Made by a program: the position numbers and the translations under genes
In this document: positions 1 through 8,294 of the stretch, one piece after another
Layout: every line of letters starts with the position of its first letter
Numbering within the stretch: the stretch's first letter is position 1
The notes under the pieces: model-generated
What the model was told of the DNA's origin: nothing
Database searches by the model: none
The model's input: the letters and a program-made list of their open reading frames with translations, nothing else
NCBI RefSeq assembly: GCF_017876315.1
Contig: NZ_JAGINU010000001.1
Span: forward strand, 5,518,001 to 5,582,000
Reading direction: 5' to 3'
DNA from: Pseudonocardia parietis
GTDB lineage: Bacteria > Actinomycetota > Actinomycetes > Mycobacteriales > Pseudonocardiaceae
Length of the DNA: 64,000 bases

Positions 1-958
1 TCGAGTGCTCCATCAGCCACCACGGGGCCCCGCCGGCGAGGTTGCCGGTCAGGTTCGCCGAGAACGACAGCTCGTCGCGGGCGTGCGGGCCGGGGACCAC
101 GTAGTGGTCGTTGGACACGATGTCGATCTCCGGGACCCACGTGGCGTAGTCCATCCCGCGGGTCTCGTTCATCACCATGAAGTTGGTGGTCACCGGCACG
201 TCCGGGGTGAGCTCGCGCAGCACGGCCACCTCGGCGCGCAGGTGCTCGCGCAGCGCGTCGGAGCAGAAGCGGGCGAAGTCGAGCTGCTGGCCGGGGTTGG
301 GGTGGGTCCCCGCGGGGACGCGGCCCGGTGTCCGGATCTCCTCCCAGTCGCCGTGGTGCTGGGACCAGAACGACGTGCCCCAGGCCCGGTTCAGCGCGTC
401 CAGGTCGCCGCCGTGACGCTCGCGCAGCCAGTCGCGGAAGGCGATCCGGGCGTCGGGCGAGTGGTCCTCGACGTTGTGGCAGCCGAGCTCGTTGGAGACG
501 TGCCAGGCCGCCAGGGCCGGGTGCTCGCCGTAGCGGTGGGCCATCGCGCGGACCAGGTCGAGAGCGTAGCGGCGGAAGACCGGCGAGGTCGGCCGCCAGT
601 GCTGGCGCCCGCCCGGCCCGACGGTCCGGCCGTCGGCGTCCACCGGGAGGATCTCCGGGTGCCGGTGGTGCATCCACGGCGGCGGGGACGCCGTCGCGGT
701 GGCCAGGTCGACGGCGATCCCGCCCTCGTGCAGCAGATCGAGCACCTCGTCGAGCCAGCCGAACTCCCACCGGTCCGGCGCGGGCTGCAGCCGGGCCCAG
801 GAGAAGACGCCGACGGTCGCCACCGTCACGCCGGCCTCGCGCATCAGCGCGACATCGGACGCCCAGACGTCCGGCGTCCACTGCTCGGGGTTGTAGTCGG
901 CACCGAACTCGATCCGGGGGTGCGTGGGGCCGGGGGTCCGGCGGAGCCAGGGGGTCAT
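1..958 (-). CDS. GH42 beta-galactosidase, 5' part only (runs off left edge)
   Basis: Glycoside hydrolase family 42 enzyme, which removes terminal beta-galactosyl residues with retention. From ATG at 958 there are 319 codons open to the window edge, so the C-terminal part of the barrel and later domains are missing here. FGADYNPEQW (residues 18-27) is a typical family N-terminus. The expected acid/base Glu is E157 in SNELGCHN, and the likely nucleophile is E317 in LMEHS, two codons from the edge. AGAGGA lies six bases before the start. No signal peptide is visible, so the enzyme is probably cytoplasmic. Divergent from the membrane-protein gene at 1155. Family assignment is firm; the natural substrate is not known. 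Confidence 0.9.
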   Translation of the reverse strand, partial: MTPWLRRTPGPTHPRIEFGADYNPEQWTPDVWASDVALMREAGVTVATVGVFSWARLQPAPDRWEFGWLDEVLDLLHEGGIAVDLATATASPPPWMHHRHPEILPVDADGRTVGPGGRQHWRPTSPVFRRYALDLVRAMAHRYGEHPALAAWHVSNELGCHNVEDHSPDARIAFRDWLRERHGGDLDALNRAWGTSFWSQHHGDWEEIRTPGRVPAGTHPNPGQQLDFARFCSDALREHLRAEVAVLRELTPDVPVTTNFMVMNETRGMDYATWVPEIDIVSNDHYVVPGPHARDELSFSANLTGNLAGGAPWWLMEHS

Positions 959-1003
959 CGGAGGTCCTCTCGGGTCCCGTGCGGTTGTGTTCGATGCTGC
1001 GCG

Positions 1004-1020
1004 GACCTGTGCGTCAGGTC
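1004..1020. promoter_or_regulatory. Inverted repeat upstream of the beta-galactosidase gene
   Basis: GACCTG and CAGGTC arms separated by five bases lie 46 bases upstream of the beta-galactosidase start, in the 196-base divergent intergenic region. The placement suits an operator, but no cognate regulator is identifiable in the window. Confidence 0.3.
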
Positions 1021-1154
1021 GAGCAACGCCCGCGCGCGGCACGCCCGGCGACCGGTGTCTGTCCCGCGATGACCGGAAACTGCCCGGGATTCCGGACGTT
1101 CACGCAGGTAGGGGGCCCGATGGTGGGCACGGTGATCTCACGTACGGTGCGGCC

Positions 1155-1883
1155 ATGGCTACCGAGACGACCCGAGAGACGGAGACCACCCCGGCCGGCA
1201 CGGAGGCGGCCGAGACCGACCGCACGGACACGGGTTCGACCGCGACTGCCACCACCGGGGCGACGGCCGAGCCGGCCGCCACCGACACCCCGGCGAACAC
1301 CGGGAACACCGACGAGCCGGCGGAGTCCGGGGACACCGGCACCGGGTCGACCCCGGCGAAGCCCGTGGAGACCGCAGGGACCGCAGGGACCGCGAGCACC
1401 CCGGCCGAGCGGCGCCCGACCGCTGACGAGGGCACCTCGGACGGACAGGACGCTCCGGCCGCGCGCGCCTCGACCGGGACCGCCGCCGGTGGCGGCGCCG
1501 TCGTCGGCGTGGGCCTCGGACTGGCCTCGCTGCTCGGCACCCCGCTCAGCGACATGCTGCGTGACCGCGCGCAGCTGGTCGGCCAGATCGAGTCCTTCAG
1601 CGGGATGTCCGGCGACCAGGTCGACGCGTTCTACGGTGCCCCGTGGCACACCGCCGCCCTGGTCAACGGCGCGGTCGCGCTGATCGCCGTCATCGTCGGC
1701 GCGGTGCTGCTGCTCGGCCCGGTGCGCAAGCCGAGCGCCCCCACGTGGGCACGGCCGGTCGCCCTCGGCGGTCTCGTGCTCGGCGTGCTGGGACTGTTCG
1801 TGGCCGGCGGGATGTACATCGACCTGTTCGCGGCACAGCCTGCCCTGCCCGCGATGCCGGCGATGCCGGGTATGCCCGGATAG
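1155..1883 (+). CDS. Membrane protein with a long Thr/Ala/Glu-rich N-terminal tail
   Basis: Not recognised as a named family. The 242-residue product begins with about 110 low-complexity residues rich in Thr, Ala, Glu, Asp and Pro, then a weakly hydrophobic glycine-rich stretch (about 117-133). Two convincing membrane helices follow near residues 172-193 and 205-226, and the short C-terminus has Pro-Ala-Met/Pro-Gly-Met repeats. The acidic tail is probably disordered. ATG 1155 was chosen because hydrophobic and charged features are retained and longer in-frame starts add only Arg-rich sequence; no strong ribosome binding site is seen. An 11-bp hairpin follows the stop. Confidence 0.7.
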   Translation: MATETTRETETTPAGTEAAETDRTDTGSTATATTGATAEPAATDTPANTGNTDEPAESGDTGTGSTPAKPVETAGTAGTASTPAERRPTADEGTSDGQDAPAARASTGTAAGGGAVVGVGLGLASLLGTPLSDMLRDRAQLVGQIESFSGMSGDQVDAFYGAPWHTAALVNGAVALIAVIVGAVLLLGPVRKPSAPTWARPVALGGLVLGVLGLFVAGGMYIDLFAAQPALPAMPAMPGMPG

Positions 1884-1891
1884 GTCGCGCC

Positions 1892-1923
1892 CGGGCTCGG
1901 GCCCACCGCAGTGCCCGAGCCCG
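1892..1923. terminator. Bidirectional hairpin between convergent genes
   Basis: Perfect 11-bp stem (CGGGCTCGGGC at 1892-1902 pairing with 1913-1923) and a 10-base loop, between the stop of the membrane protein and the stop of thyX. No T tract, as is usual in very high-GC actinobacteria. Confidence 0.6.
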
Positions 1924-1928
1924 CCCGC

Positions 1929-2831
1929 TCAGACCTTCTGTGCAGAACTCTCCTGTGCCGACCGGCTCGCCTCGACGTCGGCGCGCCACTGCCGCCACCC
2001 GGCGAAGTTCCCGCTCCCGGGGGTGGCCGGGGTCGCCACGTGCTCGAACGGGGAGAGGTGCGGCGCAGACCCCTCGCCCGGGTCGAGCAGTCGCTCGCAC
2101 AGCCCCAGGTCCGCCTCGAGCGAGGGGCCCGCACCGACCACCCGGTCACCAGTCGGGGTGAAGTAGGAGACCCGTGCGCTGCGCGCCGCCGCGACGGCCC
2201 GCACCTGATGCGGCTCGAGCGCCGCCCGCTCGTCGGACGTGATGAACGGCGTGTGCCAGTCGCCGGCCGCGACGTGCCGGGGGGTGGACCCGGTCCGGGC
2301 GTCCCGCATGGCTGCGGCCGCGTCGTAGATCGGCAGGTACGCCAGCGGCGCACCCGTGTCGTCGGTGGCCAGACGCTGGTCGAAGAAGTTGTCCCACGCC
2401 GTGGCGGAGACGACCACGGTGTGCATCAGGTACGGCTCGAGGATCCGGTTGACCTCCTGCTTGTGCACGCCGAGCTCGAGTCCTGCCTGCGCCCGGTCCA
2501 GCGCCGTCTCCACGCTCTGCATCCACCACGCGAGCACGTCCGCCCACTGCGGCGAGCCCGGCTCGATGAACTCGTGCGCGTTCATCCCCGGCTTGTTCAC
2601 CGAGAACGCCCGCGGCACGTACGGCGAGCGCCGGACGTACTCGATCATCCGCTTGACCGGCACGGCGCGCGAGGACGCGGAGTTCCGGGAGAACGCGCGG
2701 TGGGTGTTCAGCTCGGCCAGCGCGGAGCGCGGCAGCGTCACGACCATCGTGGTCAGCCGGTCACCCGCCTCGTTGACCGAGTCTGCGACGACCCTCGCAT
2801 CGACCTTCGTGACCTCGGGCAAACCTGACAA
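1929..2831 (-). CDS. thyX: FAD-dependent thymidylate synthase ThyX
   Basis: Flavin-dependent thymidylate synthase, which methylates dUMP to dTMP using methylene-tetrahydrofolate, FAD and NADPH. The ThyX signature is seen as THRAFSRNSASSRA (His-Arg, Ser-Arg-Asn-Ser, Ser-Ser-Arg), followed by the usual KRMIEYV segment. The same frame is open to 2945, but upstream codons lie in the promoter repeats of the P450 gene. TTG at 2831 is preferred: GAGGGAG sits eight bases upstream and the product (300 aa) has normal family length; TTG at 2822 is the alternative. The gene is alone on its strand, convergent with the membrane-protein gene. Confidence 0.88.
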   Translation of the reverse strand: MSGLPEVTKVDARVVADSVNEAGDRLTTMVVTLPRSALAELNTHRAFSRNSASSRAVPVKRMIEYVRRSPYVPRAFSVNKPGMNAHEFIEPGSPQWADVLAWWMQSVETALDRAQAGLELGVHKQEVNRILEPYLMHTVVVSATAWDNFFDQRLATDDTGAPLAYLPIYDAAAAMRDARTGSTPRHVAAGDWHTPFITSDERAALEPHQVRAVAAARSARVSYFTPTGDRVVGAGPSLEADLGLCERLLDPGEGSAPHLSPFEHVATPATPGSGNFAGWRQWRADVEASRSAQESSAQKV

Positions 2832-2906
2832 CTTCTTCGCTCCCTCGTCCGGACCGTGCCCCGCCCTGCGCCGACGGTGCCCCGACCATCGCACCACCGA
2901 CGCCGG

Positions 2907-2966
2907 CGGCGCCATCTTGGCGCCACTTCCTTGACATGGCGCCATGTTGGCGCCATATTTGGCGCA
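2907..2966 (+). promoter_or_regulatory. P450 promoter with five TGGCGCCA-type palindromes
   Basis: TTGACA (2931-2936), a 17-base spacer and CATATT (2954-2959) form a good sigma-70-type promoter for the P450 gene at 3008. Four copies of the self-complementary octamer (CGGCGCCA at 2907; TGGCGCCA at 2918, 2937, 2948) and a degenerate fifth at 2960 are spaced 11, 19, 11 and 12 bases. Copies pair as two 19-21 bp inverted repeats with three-base centres, one filling the -35/-10 spacer. This is the geometry of a repressor operator. The repressor is not identifiable in this window. Confidence 0.75.
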
Positions 2967-3007
2967 TGGTCGCGTCTCGCACGCACCCGGTCACGAGAGG
3001 AAATCCG

Positions 3008-4300
3008 ATGAGCCGAACGGTTCCCGTCCCCCACGGCCTCCCCATGGAGCGCGATGCGGGCCCCTTCGACCCGCCCTCCGGCGTCACCCGGCTGCGCGAG
3101 GCCCGCCCGGTCAGCCCCATGGTCTTCCCCGACGGCCACGAGGGCTGGCTCGTCACCGGCTACCACGAGGTCCGCCGGCTCATGGCCGACACGCGGTTCA
3201 GCTCCCGCCAGGACATCGGCATCCTGCACGTCCCGTTCGAGACGCCCGGCATGCCGACCCCCACCGAACCGTCCCCCCAGGAGCCGGGCCTGTTCATCTC
3301 GATGGACCCGCCGGACCACACCCGGCTGCGGCGCATGCTCACCGGCGCGTTCACCGTGCGACGCATGCGGCAGCTCGAGGAGCACATCAGCGATGTCGTC
3401 GAGCGGCAGCTGGACGAGATGGCGCGGCTGCCCGGGCCCGTCGACCTGGTCGAGGCCTTCGCCCTGCCGGTGCCCTCGCTGGTGATCTGCGAGCTGCTCG
3501 GTGTGCCCTACGCCGACCGGGAGAGCTTCCAGGGCGACTCGGCCCAGTTCCTGGTCAAGGACCAGTCGCTCGAGGAGAAGATGGCGGCGTACACGGCGCT
3601 GTCCACCTATCTGTCCGAACTGGTCACGCGCAAGCGCGCCGCCCCCGGCGAGGACATCCTGTCCGACCTGGCCCGCCGGGACGACGTCACCATCGAGGAA
3701 CTGGTCGGCATCGCGTTCCTGCTCCTGCTCGCGGGCCACGAGACCACCGCCAACATGCTGGCGCTGGGCACCTTCGCGCTCCTCGAGCACCCCGACCAGA
3801 TGGCCGCCCTGCGCGCCGATCCGGACCTGCTGCCCGGTGCCGTCGAGGAGCTCATGCGCTACCTGTCCGTCGTCGACATCCTCCTTCGCTACGCCACGGA
3901 GGACATCGAGCTCGGTGGCGAGACGATCGGTGCAGGATCGACCGTCGTCGTCTCGATGCTGGCCGCCAACCGCGACCCCCGGCACTTCGACGACCCCGAC
4001 ACCCTGGACATCCGCCGCACGGCCCGCGGTCAGCTGGCCTTCGGTCACGGCGTCCACCAGTGCCTCGGGCAGCAGCTGGCCCGCATCGAGATGCGCGCCG
4101 GTTTCGGCGGCCTGCTACGGCGCTTCCCGACACTCGAGCTCGCCGTTCCCGCCGGCGACGTGCGACTCAAGACCGACATGACCATCTACGGCGTCCACGA
4201 GCTGCCGGTCACCTGGGTCGAACAGCCCGCTGAGCCGCGGGGGTCCACCGCGCGTGCGGGAGCGGCTCCCGCCGCTGTGCGGCATCAGGCACCGGCGTAG
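3008..4300 (+). CDS. Cytochrome P450
   Basis: Class I bacterial P450 monooxygenase, 430 residues. The oxygen-binding I-helix motif AGHETT is at 242-247, the ExxR pair is E281/R284, and the haem loop FGHGVHQCLG places the thiolate ligand at C352. The overall pattern resembles actinobacterial CYP105/107-like enzymes, but the subfamily and substrate cannot be set by eye. ATG 3008 has AGAGGA seven to twelve bases upstream; the same frame is open to 2936 but only through the operator repeats. No ferredoxin or reductase gene is adjacent, so electrons must come from elsewhere. The last ~25 residues are a Pro/Ala/Arg-rich extension. Confidence 0.92.
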   Translation: MSRTVPVPHGLPMERDAGPFDPPSGVTRLREARPVSPMVFPDGHEGWLVTGYHEVRRLMADTRFSSRQDIGILHVPFETPGMPTPTEPSPQEPGLFISMDPPDHTRLRRMLTGAFTVRRMRQLEEHISDVVERQLDEMARLPGPVDLVEAFALPVPSLVICELLGVPYADRESFQGDSAQFLVKDQSLEEKMAAYTALSTYLSELVTRKRAAPGEDILSDLARRDDVTIEELVGIAFLLLLAGHETTANMLALGTFALLEHPDQMAALRADPDLLPGAVEELMRYLSVVDILLRYATEDIELGGETIGAGSTVVVSMLAANRDPRHFDDPDTLDIRRTARGQLAFGHGVHQCLGQQLARIEMRAGFGGLLRRFPTLELAVPAGDVRLKTDMTIYGVHELPVTWVEQPAEPRGSTARAGAAPAAVRHQAPA

Positions 4301-4358
4301 CACTCCCGTGCACCGCCCGGACATCGACAACCCGCTGTTGATCGACGGCATCAGGGTC

Positions 4359-4380
4359 AAGCCCCGTCAGGGGGCGGCTT
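4359..4380 (+). terminator. Possible terminator after the P450
   Basis: AAGCCCC, a GTCA loop and GGGGGCGGCTT form an imperfect hairpin 59 bases after the P450 stop, in the 197-base convergent gap before the selenium-binding-type gene. A bulge is needed, so the call is tentative. Confidence 0.35.
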
Positions 4381-4497
4381 CACGATCAGCAGCTTGCGCC
4401 CGAACCCGCTCCGAGACCGCCGCAGGCCGGCCTTCCCGTCGTCGTCGGCTCCGACAGCACCCACCGATGTGTGAACGAGCGCCGTCGACGACCCTGG

Positions 4498-5913
4498 TCA
4501 GGAGCGATAGCAGTACGAGTCGGACGAGGCGTCACCGCCCTGGAGGCGGACCTGGTGCACGCGAAGCCCGCGGAAGGCGTCGCCATGCGGGAAGAAGCCG
4601 GCGTCGACCGAGAGTCCCCCTGCTGGGTCGGCGTCGAGCTTGGCCATCCAGGCACCGACCCCGTCCGGGTAGAACTGGTCGTCGAGCGCCCCGTAGAGCG
4701 AGTTCGTGAAGTAGACCCGCTGCCCGTCCCGGCTGACCTCCACCATCTGCGGGCCACCGGCCAGCGGCAGGTCCGGGCGGGCCGGGTGCGGGGTCCGGCG
4801 CACGATCCCGCCCAGGCGCATCGAGCCGGTCTCGCGCGGCTGCGCCGGGTCGGACACGTCGAACTGTTTCATCTCCCCGGTCCCCCAACAGGACACGTAG
4901 AGGAATCGGTCGTCGACCGAGAGGTCGATGTCGGTGATGATCGGCGGAACGGCGCCGAACGGTTGCAGCGCGGGCGGCAGCTGGTCGGTCTCGGCCGGTT
5001 CGGCCGGAACGGTGATGACCTTCTCGGCCTTCCACTGCCCGGCGGTGTCGTCGAGGTACCAGCGCCACACCGAGCCGGACAGATCCTCGGTGGAGATGAC
5101 GACACCGACGAAGCCCCAGGTGGCCTCCGGGTCGTGCGAGGGCCGCACCTCCAGCGCCATCTGGTGCTGCGCTCCCAGGTCGATGCGCTGCACATGCCGG
5201 CCCGCGGCCAGGTCCCAGAAGTGGATCGAATGCCCGTACCTGTTGCCCAGCAGTAGCTCCGGCACGAGTCCGTCTTCGATCATCGACGGGCTGCCCCACT
5301 CGCTGGAGATCAGCACGTTGCGGTTCAGATGCCACCAGGCGTCGTAGTGGAAGTGCTGCGGGCCACGGTCGGTCTCCCAGGCACGCAGGACCTCGAAGGT
5401 GTCGTGGTCGAGCAGCGCGATCCCGCCGGGCCCGTCGTCATCGCCCTCCCCACCACCGAGGCAGGTCATGAACACCCCGTCCGGGCCGCAGTGCATGGTG
5501 TGTGGACGGGAGTAGCCGGCCCGGTCGGAGAGCTCCTTCGCGGTGACCGTCCGGACCAGCCGGGGCGAGCGCGGGTCCGGCTCGGTGTCCAGGACGTGGA
5601 TGTCCGACGAGCGCAGACCCGGCACGAGCAGGTACCGGCGGGCCAGCCCGGACACGTCGTGTCCCTCGTGCGCCAGAGCGCTGGAGCAGGCGTTCCAGCC
5701 GAAGTGGTGGAGCTCTCCGCCCCCTGGCACCGGGGTCCAGCCGATCACGGTCCCGTAGCCGGACGAGCCCTGCGCTACGTCGATGACCACCATCGCGTCC
5801 TCGGTCTGACCGCCCCGATCGAACGCGGCCACGTAAGCGAGCTGCTCGGGCGGCGCGGCAGCGGCGTCGGCCGGCGAGCGGTAGAAGGTCGGGTCGATGG
5901 TCGTAGTGCTCAT
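4498..5913 (-). CDS. Selenium-binding protein SBP56 / methanethiol oxidase family
   Basis: Homologue of SELENBP1 and bacterial methanethiol oxidase, which converts methanethiol to formaldehyde, hydrogen sulfide and peroxide and needs a metal. The 471-residue length and beta-propeller-like repeats fit. The conserved cysteine is in GWNACSSA, and histidine-rich family segments are seen in RPHTMHCGP and GPQHFHYDAWW. ATG 5913 has AGGA seven bases upstream; the frame is open further upstream but that part is Arg/Pro-rich and unlike the family. No signal peptide is visible in this start. Transcribed alone. Bacterial members vary in activity, so the methanethiol role is by family only. Confidence 0.88.
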   Translation of the reverse strand: MSTTTIDPTFYRSPADAAAAPPEQLAYVAAFDRGGQTEDAMVVIDVAQGSSGYGTVIGWTPVPGGGELHHFGWNACSSALAHEGHDVSGLARRYLLVPGLRSSDIHVLDTEPDPRSPRLVRTVTAKELSDRAGYSRPHTMHCGPDGVFMTCLGGGEGDDDGPGGIALLDHDTFEVLRAWETDRGPQHFHYDAWWHLNRNVLISSEWGSPSMIEDGLVPELLLGNRYGHSIHFWDLAAGRHVQRIDLGAQHQMALEVRPSHDPEATWGFVGVVISTEDLSGSVWRWYLDDTAGQWKAEKVITVPAEPAETDQLPPALQPFGAVPPIITDIDLSVDDRFLYVSCWGTGEMKQFDVSDPAQPRETGSMRLGGIVRRTPHPARPDLPLAGGPQMVEVSRDGQRVYFTNSLYGALDDQFYPDGVGAWMAKLDADPAGGLSVDAGFFPHGDAFRGLRVHQVRLQGGDASSDSYCYRS

Positions 5914-6519
5914 GTCGGTCCTCAGCGTCTCGATGATCGATCGGCGCGCGGCGGCACCGGATCGCGACCGGGCCGGTGGTCGGCGATTCGGCTCGCGGCA
6001 ACCTCTGAGGTGACATGTCAGATCAGGACCGTGCCATCCCGCCGGGCCGGCACCGCCGTTCAGTCTGCGGCCGACGCCCGGACCTGGGAGCCGAACCACC
6101 CGGCCGGCAGACGCCTCGCGGGCGAGTTTCCCCACGATTGACTACCCCGAACAGCCGGGCGGTACGAGGGAATGCGCCGTCAGTCGACGGACGAGAAGGA
6201 CGCGGGCCCCCTTCCTGCGCGCGCTCAGGGATGGCGACGGACGGTGCACACCCGTGGAGACGGCGGGCCGCTATGGACGATCGGCGCGACGCCGTTCGAG
6301 TCCGCTACCCGGGACCGACCGAGCACAGCAGGGCGACGGCGGTCGCGTCCCGGTCGGGCCGGTAGGTGTACACCGGGCAGGTAGCGGTCGTCGGCACTCC
6401 GGCGACGTCGATGTTGTCCTCCACCGCCACGAGCGCAGGACGTCGCGCTCGGGATCCGGGACACGTACATGTGCAGTGCCCGGCATCATGACGGCGCAGG
6501 ACCCGGGGCACGGTGGCTG
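5914..6519. other. 606-base gene-poor interval
   Basis: No convincing gene. A perfect palindrome TGACATGTCA (6011-6020) lies about 100 bases upstream of the SBP56-type start and may be an operator. On the minus strand, about 6305-6435 reads in one frame like a protein C-terminus (TTATCPVYTYRPDRDATAV just before the stop), without a good start or family match. It may be a decayed gene end. Confidence 0.4.
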
Positions 6520-7620
6520 CTACGGGACCAGCCGGTAGAAGCGCCAGAAGCCGAAGTCCTCGATCGGCAGCACGTCCACAGAGGAGAAGCCGGCGCGGGT
6601 CGCCTGGTCGCGCACCGTGGACGCGCGGATCACGGTGCCGGTCGCCGCCGACGGCTGGTGCGACATCGAGTCGGGCAGGCACAGCAGCGTGCTGAAGCCG
6701 TAGAGCAGCCGCTCGACGTCGCCGGCCGGGGCGGTGAAGGTGTCCTCGGCGGCCTCGTCCATGACGATCACGACGCCGTCCGGGCGCAGCGCCCGCCGGG
6801 CCGCGGTGAGGAACTCGACCGGGTGCGGCAGGTCGTGCAGGCACTCGAAGGCGAACACAGCGTCGGCGCCGCGCTCGGGCAGGGTCACCGCGGCGTCGCC
6901 GGTGGTGAACGCGACCCGGCCGGACAGTCCGGCCGCCGCGGCGTGCTCGGTGGCGGCCGCGGTGGACGGCGGGTCGACGTCGTAGCCGTGCACGACGGCA
7001 CCGGGATAGGCGCGGGCCAGCGCGATCGTCGACCAGCCCTCACCGCAGCCGAGATCGGCGATCGCCGCGCCCTCCCGGCCGAGGTGGCGGTGCAGGTCGG
7101 GTACGCCGGCGAGGGCACCGGCCAGTTCCCGCTCGTACCAGGGCCGGTTCATATCCGCCTGGCCGGTGCGCGCGTCCGGGCCGAACCGGGCCCAGCTCAC
7201 CCCGCCGCCGGAGGCGTAGGCCTCGGCCAGCGCCGGCAGTTGCCCGGCGGCCGCGCCGACGAACCGGGCCAGCGGGGCCAGGAAGTTCAGGCTGGCCGTG
7301 TCGGTGAGCACCTCGGCCTCGGCCGACCCGATCCGGAACCGGCGCGGAGCGTCCGGACCGTCCGACTCGACCGTGGTGAGGATGCCCGAGGCGGCCTGCT
7401 GTTCCAACCACTCCCGGGCGTAGCGGGGGTCGGTGCCGGTGCGCCCGGCGAGCTCGTGCGGGGCCAGAGGGCCCGCGTCGGCAAGCGCGCGGTACCAGCC
7501 GAGCCTGTCACCGAGATAGACGTTGAGCACGTCGAACGCACCCAACGCCGCGGTGAGGACCCGTTCGGCGACGGCGTCCGCGCCCGTGCCTGTCTCTGCT
7601 ACCTCCGCCGGTGCACCCAT
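6520..7620 (-). CDS. Class I SAM-dependent methyltransferase with N-terminal winged helix
   Basis: S-adenosylmethionine-dependent methyltransferase, 366 residues. The N-terminal ~90 residues resemble the winged-helix dimerisation domain of O-methyltransferase-like proteins (LAPHELAGRTGTDPRYAREW). The Rossmann SAM-binding motif IADLGCGEGWSTIAL is central, with an acidic motif II (YDVDP) downstream. ATG 7620 has AGGAGG eight bases upstream. Monocistronic or followed only by the gene-poor interval. The substrate is unknown; members of this group act on small molecules or are uncharacterised. Confidence 0.88.
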   Translation of the reverse strand: MGAPAEVAETGTGADAVAERVLTAALGAFDVLNVYLGDRLGWYRALADAGPLAPHELAGRTGTDPRYAREWLEQQAASGILTTVESDGPDAPRRFRIGSAEAEVLTDTASLNFLAPLARFVGAAAGQLPALAEAYASGGGVSWARFGPDARTGQADMNRPWYERELAGALAGVPDLHRHLGREGAAIADLGCGEGWSTIALARAYPGAVVHGYDVDPPSTAAATEHAAAAGLSGRVAFTTGDAAVTLPERGADAVFAFECLHDLPHPVEFLTAARRALRPDGVVIVMDEAAEDTFTAPAGDVERLLYGFSTLLCLPDSMSHQPSAATGTVIRASTVRDQATRAGFSSVDVLPIEDFGFWRFYRLVP

Positions 7621-7727
7621 TCGTCACGCCTCCTGACCACCGGTCCCCGCCGCTTCCGGGCGGGGCCGCAATGGGACCGGACCGTCGAGCGCCGGCGCAT
7701 CGTCAATCGAGGCGAGACCCGGCTCGG

Positions 7728-8105
7728 CTACTCGATCGGGCGCCGCATCTCGACGCCGGCGAGCACGGTCCCGTCCGGCAGGAGCACCGGCACCCGGTCG
7801 ACGGCGGTGAAGCCGAAGGCCGCGTACAGCGGCTCACCGGGCAACGTCGCCATCAGGACCAGGTCGCGGAACCCCTCGGCGCGGGCCGCGGCCCCGCAGG
7901 CCACCACCCCACCGCCCGCCTCGTGCACGAAGTACGTGCCGTCGTCGATCAGCAGCGGATCGAGGTCGGCGATGTGGATCGCGGCGCTCGCGGTCTGCTC
8001 CGCCGTGTAGAAGCGTGGGAACAGTTCGAGCACCGATGCTCGCATGAGGGCGGCGATCGCGTCCGTGTCCCCCGGCATCGCCGGTCGCAGCAGTGGTGAG
8101 TCCAT
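7728..8105 (-). CDS. GNAT-type acetyltransferase missing its acetyl-CoA motif (probable deletion derivative)
   Basis: The first ~70 residues (start of the fold, ending GGGVVACG) and last ~50 (AAARAEGFRDLVLMATLPGE, LYAAFGF) match opposite ends of a standard GNAT protein. The middle that should carry motif A (Arg/Gln-x-x-Gly-x-Gly/Ala, pyrophosphate binding) is absent. The product is 125 residues, where relatives are typically about 170. The join is in frame, as if 45-55 codons were removed between VVACG and AAARAEG. Without motif A acetyl-CoA binding is unlikely, so this is probably an inactive remnant, although start, frame and stop are intact. Confidence 0.75.
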   Translation of the reverse strand: MDSPLLRPAMPGDTDAIAALMRASVLELFPRFYTAEQTASAAIHIADLDPLLIDDGTYFVHEAGGGVVACGAAARAEGFRDLVLMATLPGEPLYAAFGFTAVDRVPVLLPDGTVLAGVEMRRPIE

Positions 8106-8294
8106 CGTCGTCGTACCCCCTGTCGTCGTGCGGTGTGCCTCCCGGCGGCGCCTCCCGCCGATGCATGACGTGGTGCACGAACGGGAACCCGGTGCGCGGA
8201 AAGACGTGGCCGTCGGCCGACATCATCGCCCCCGCAACGACGCGATCCGTACGTCGGCGAGGCGGCGCGCTCCCCGAGCACGAGAGGAGACCAC

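Noticed and set aside
5..1072. Plus-strand 355-codon frame at the left edge
   Set aside because: Antisense shadow of the GH42 gene; Val/Arg/Gly-rich with no domain.
2832..2945. ThyX extension to ATG 2945
   Set aside because: Would run through the P450 promoter and operators and adds Arg-rich residues unlike ThyX; TTG 2831 has a proper ribosome binding site.
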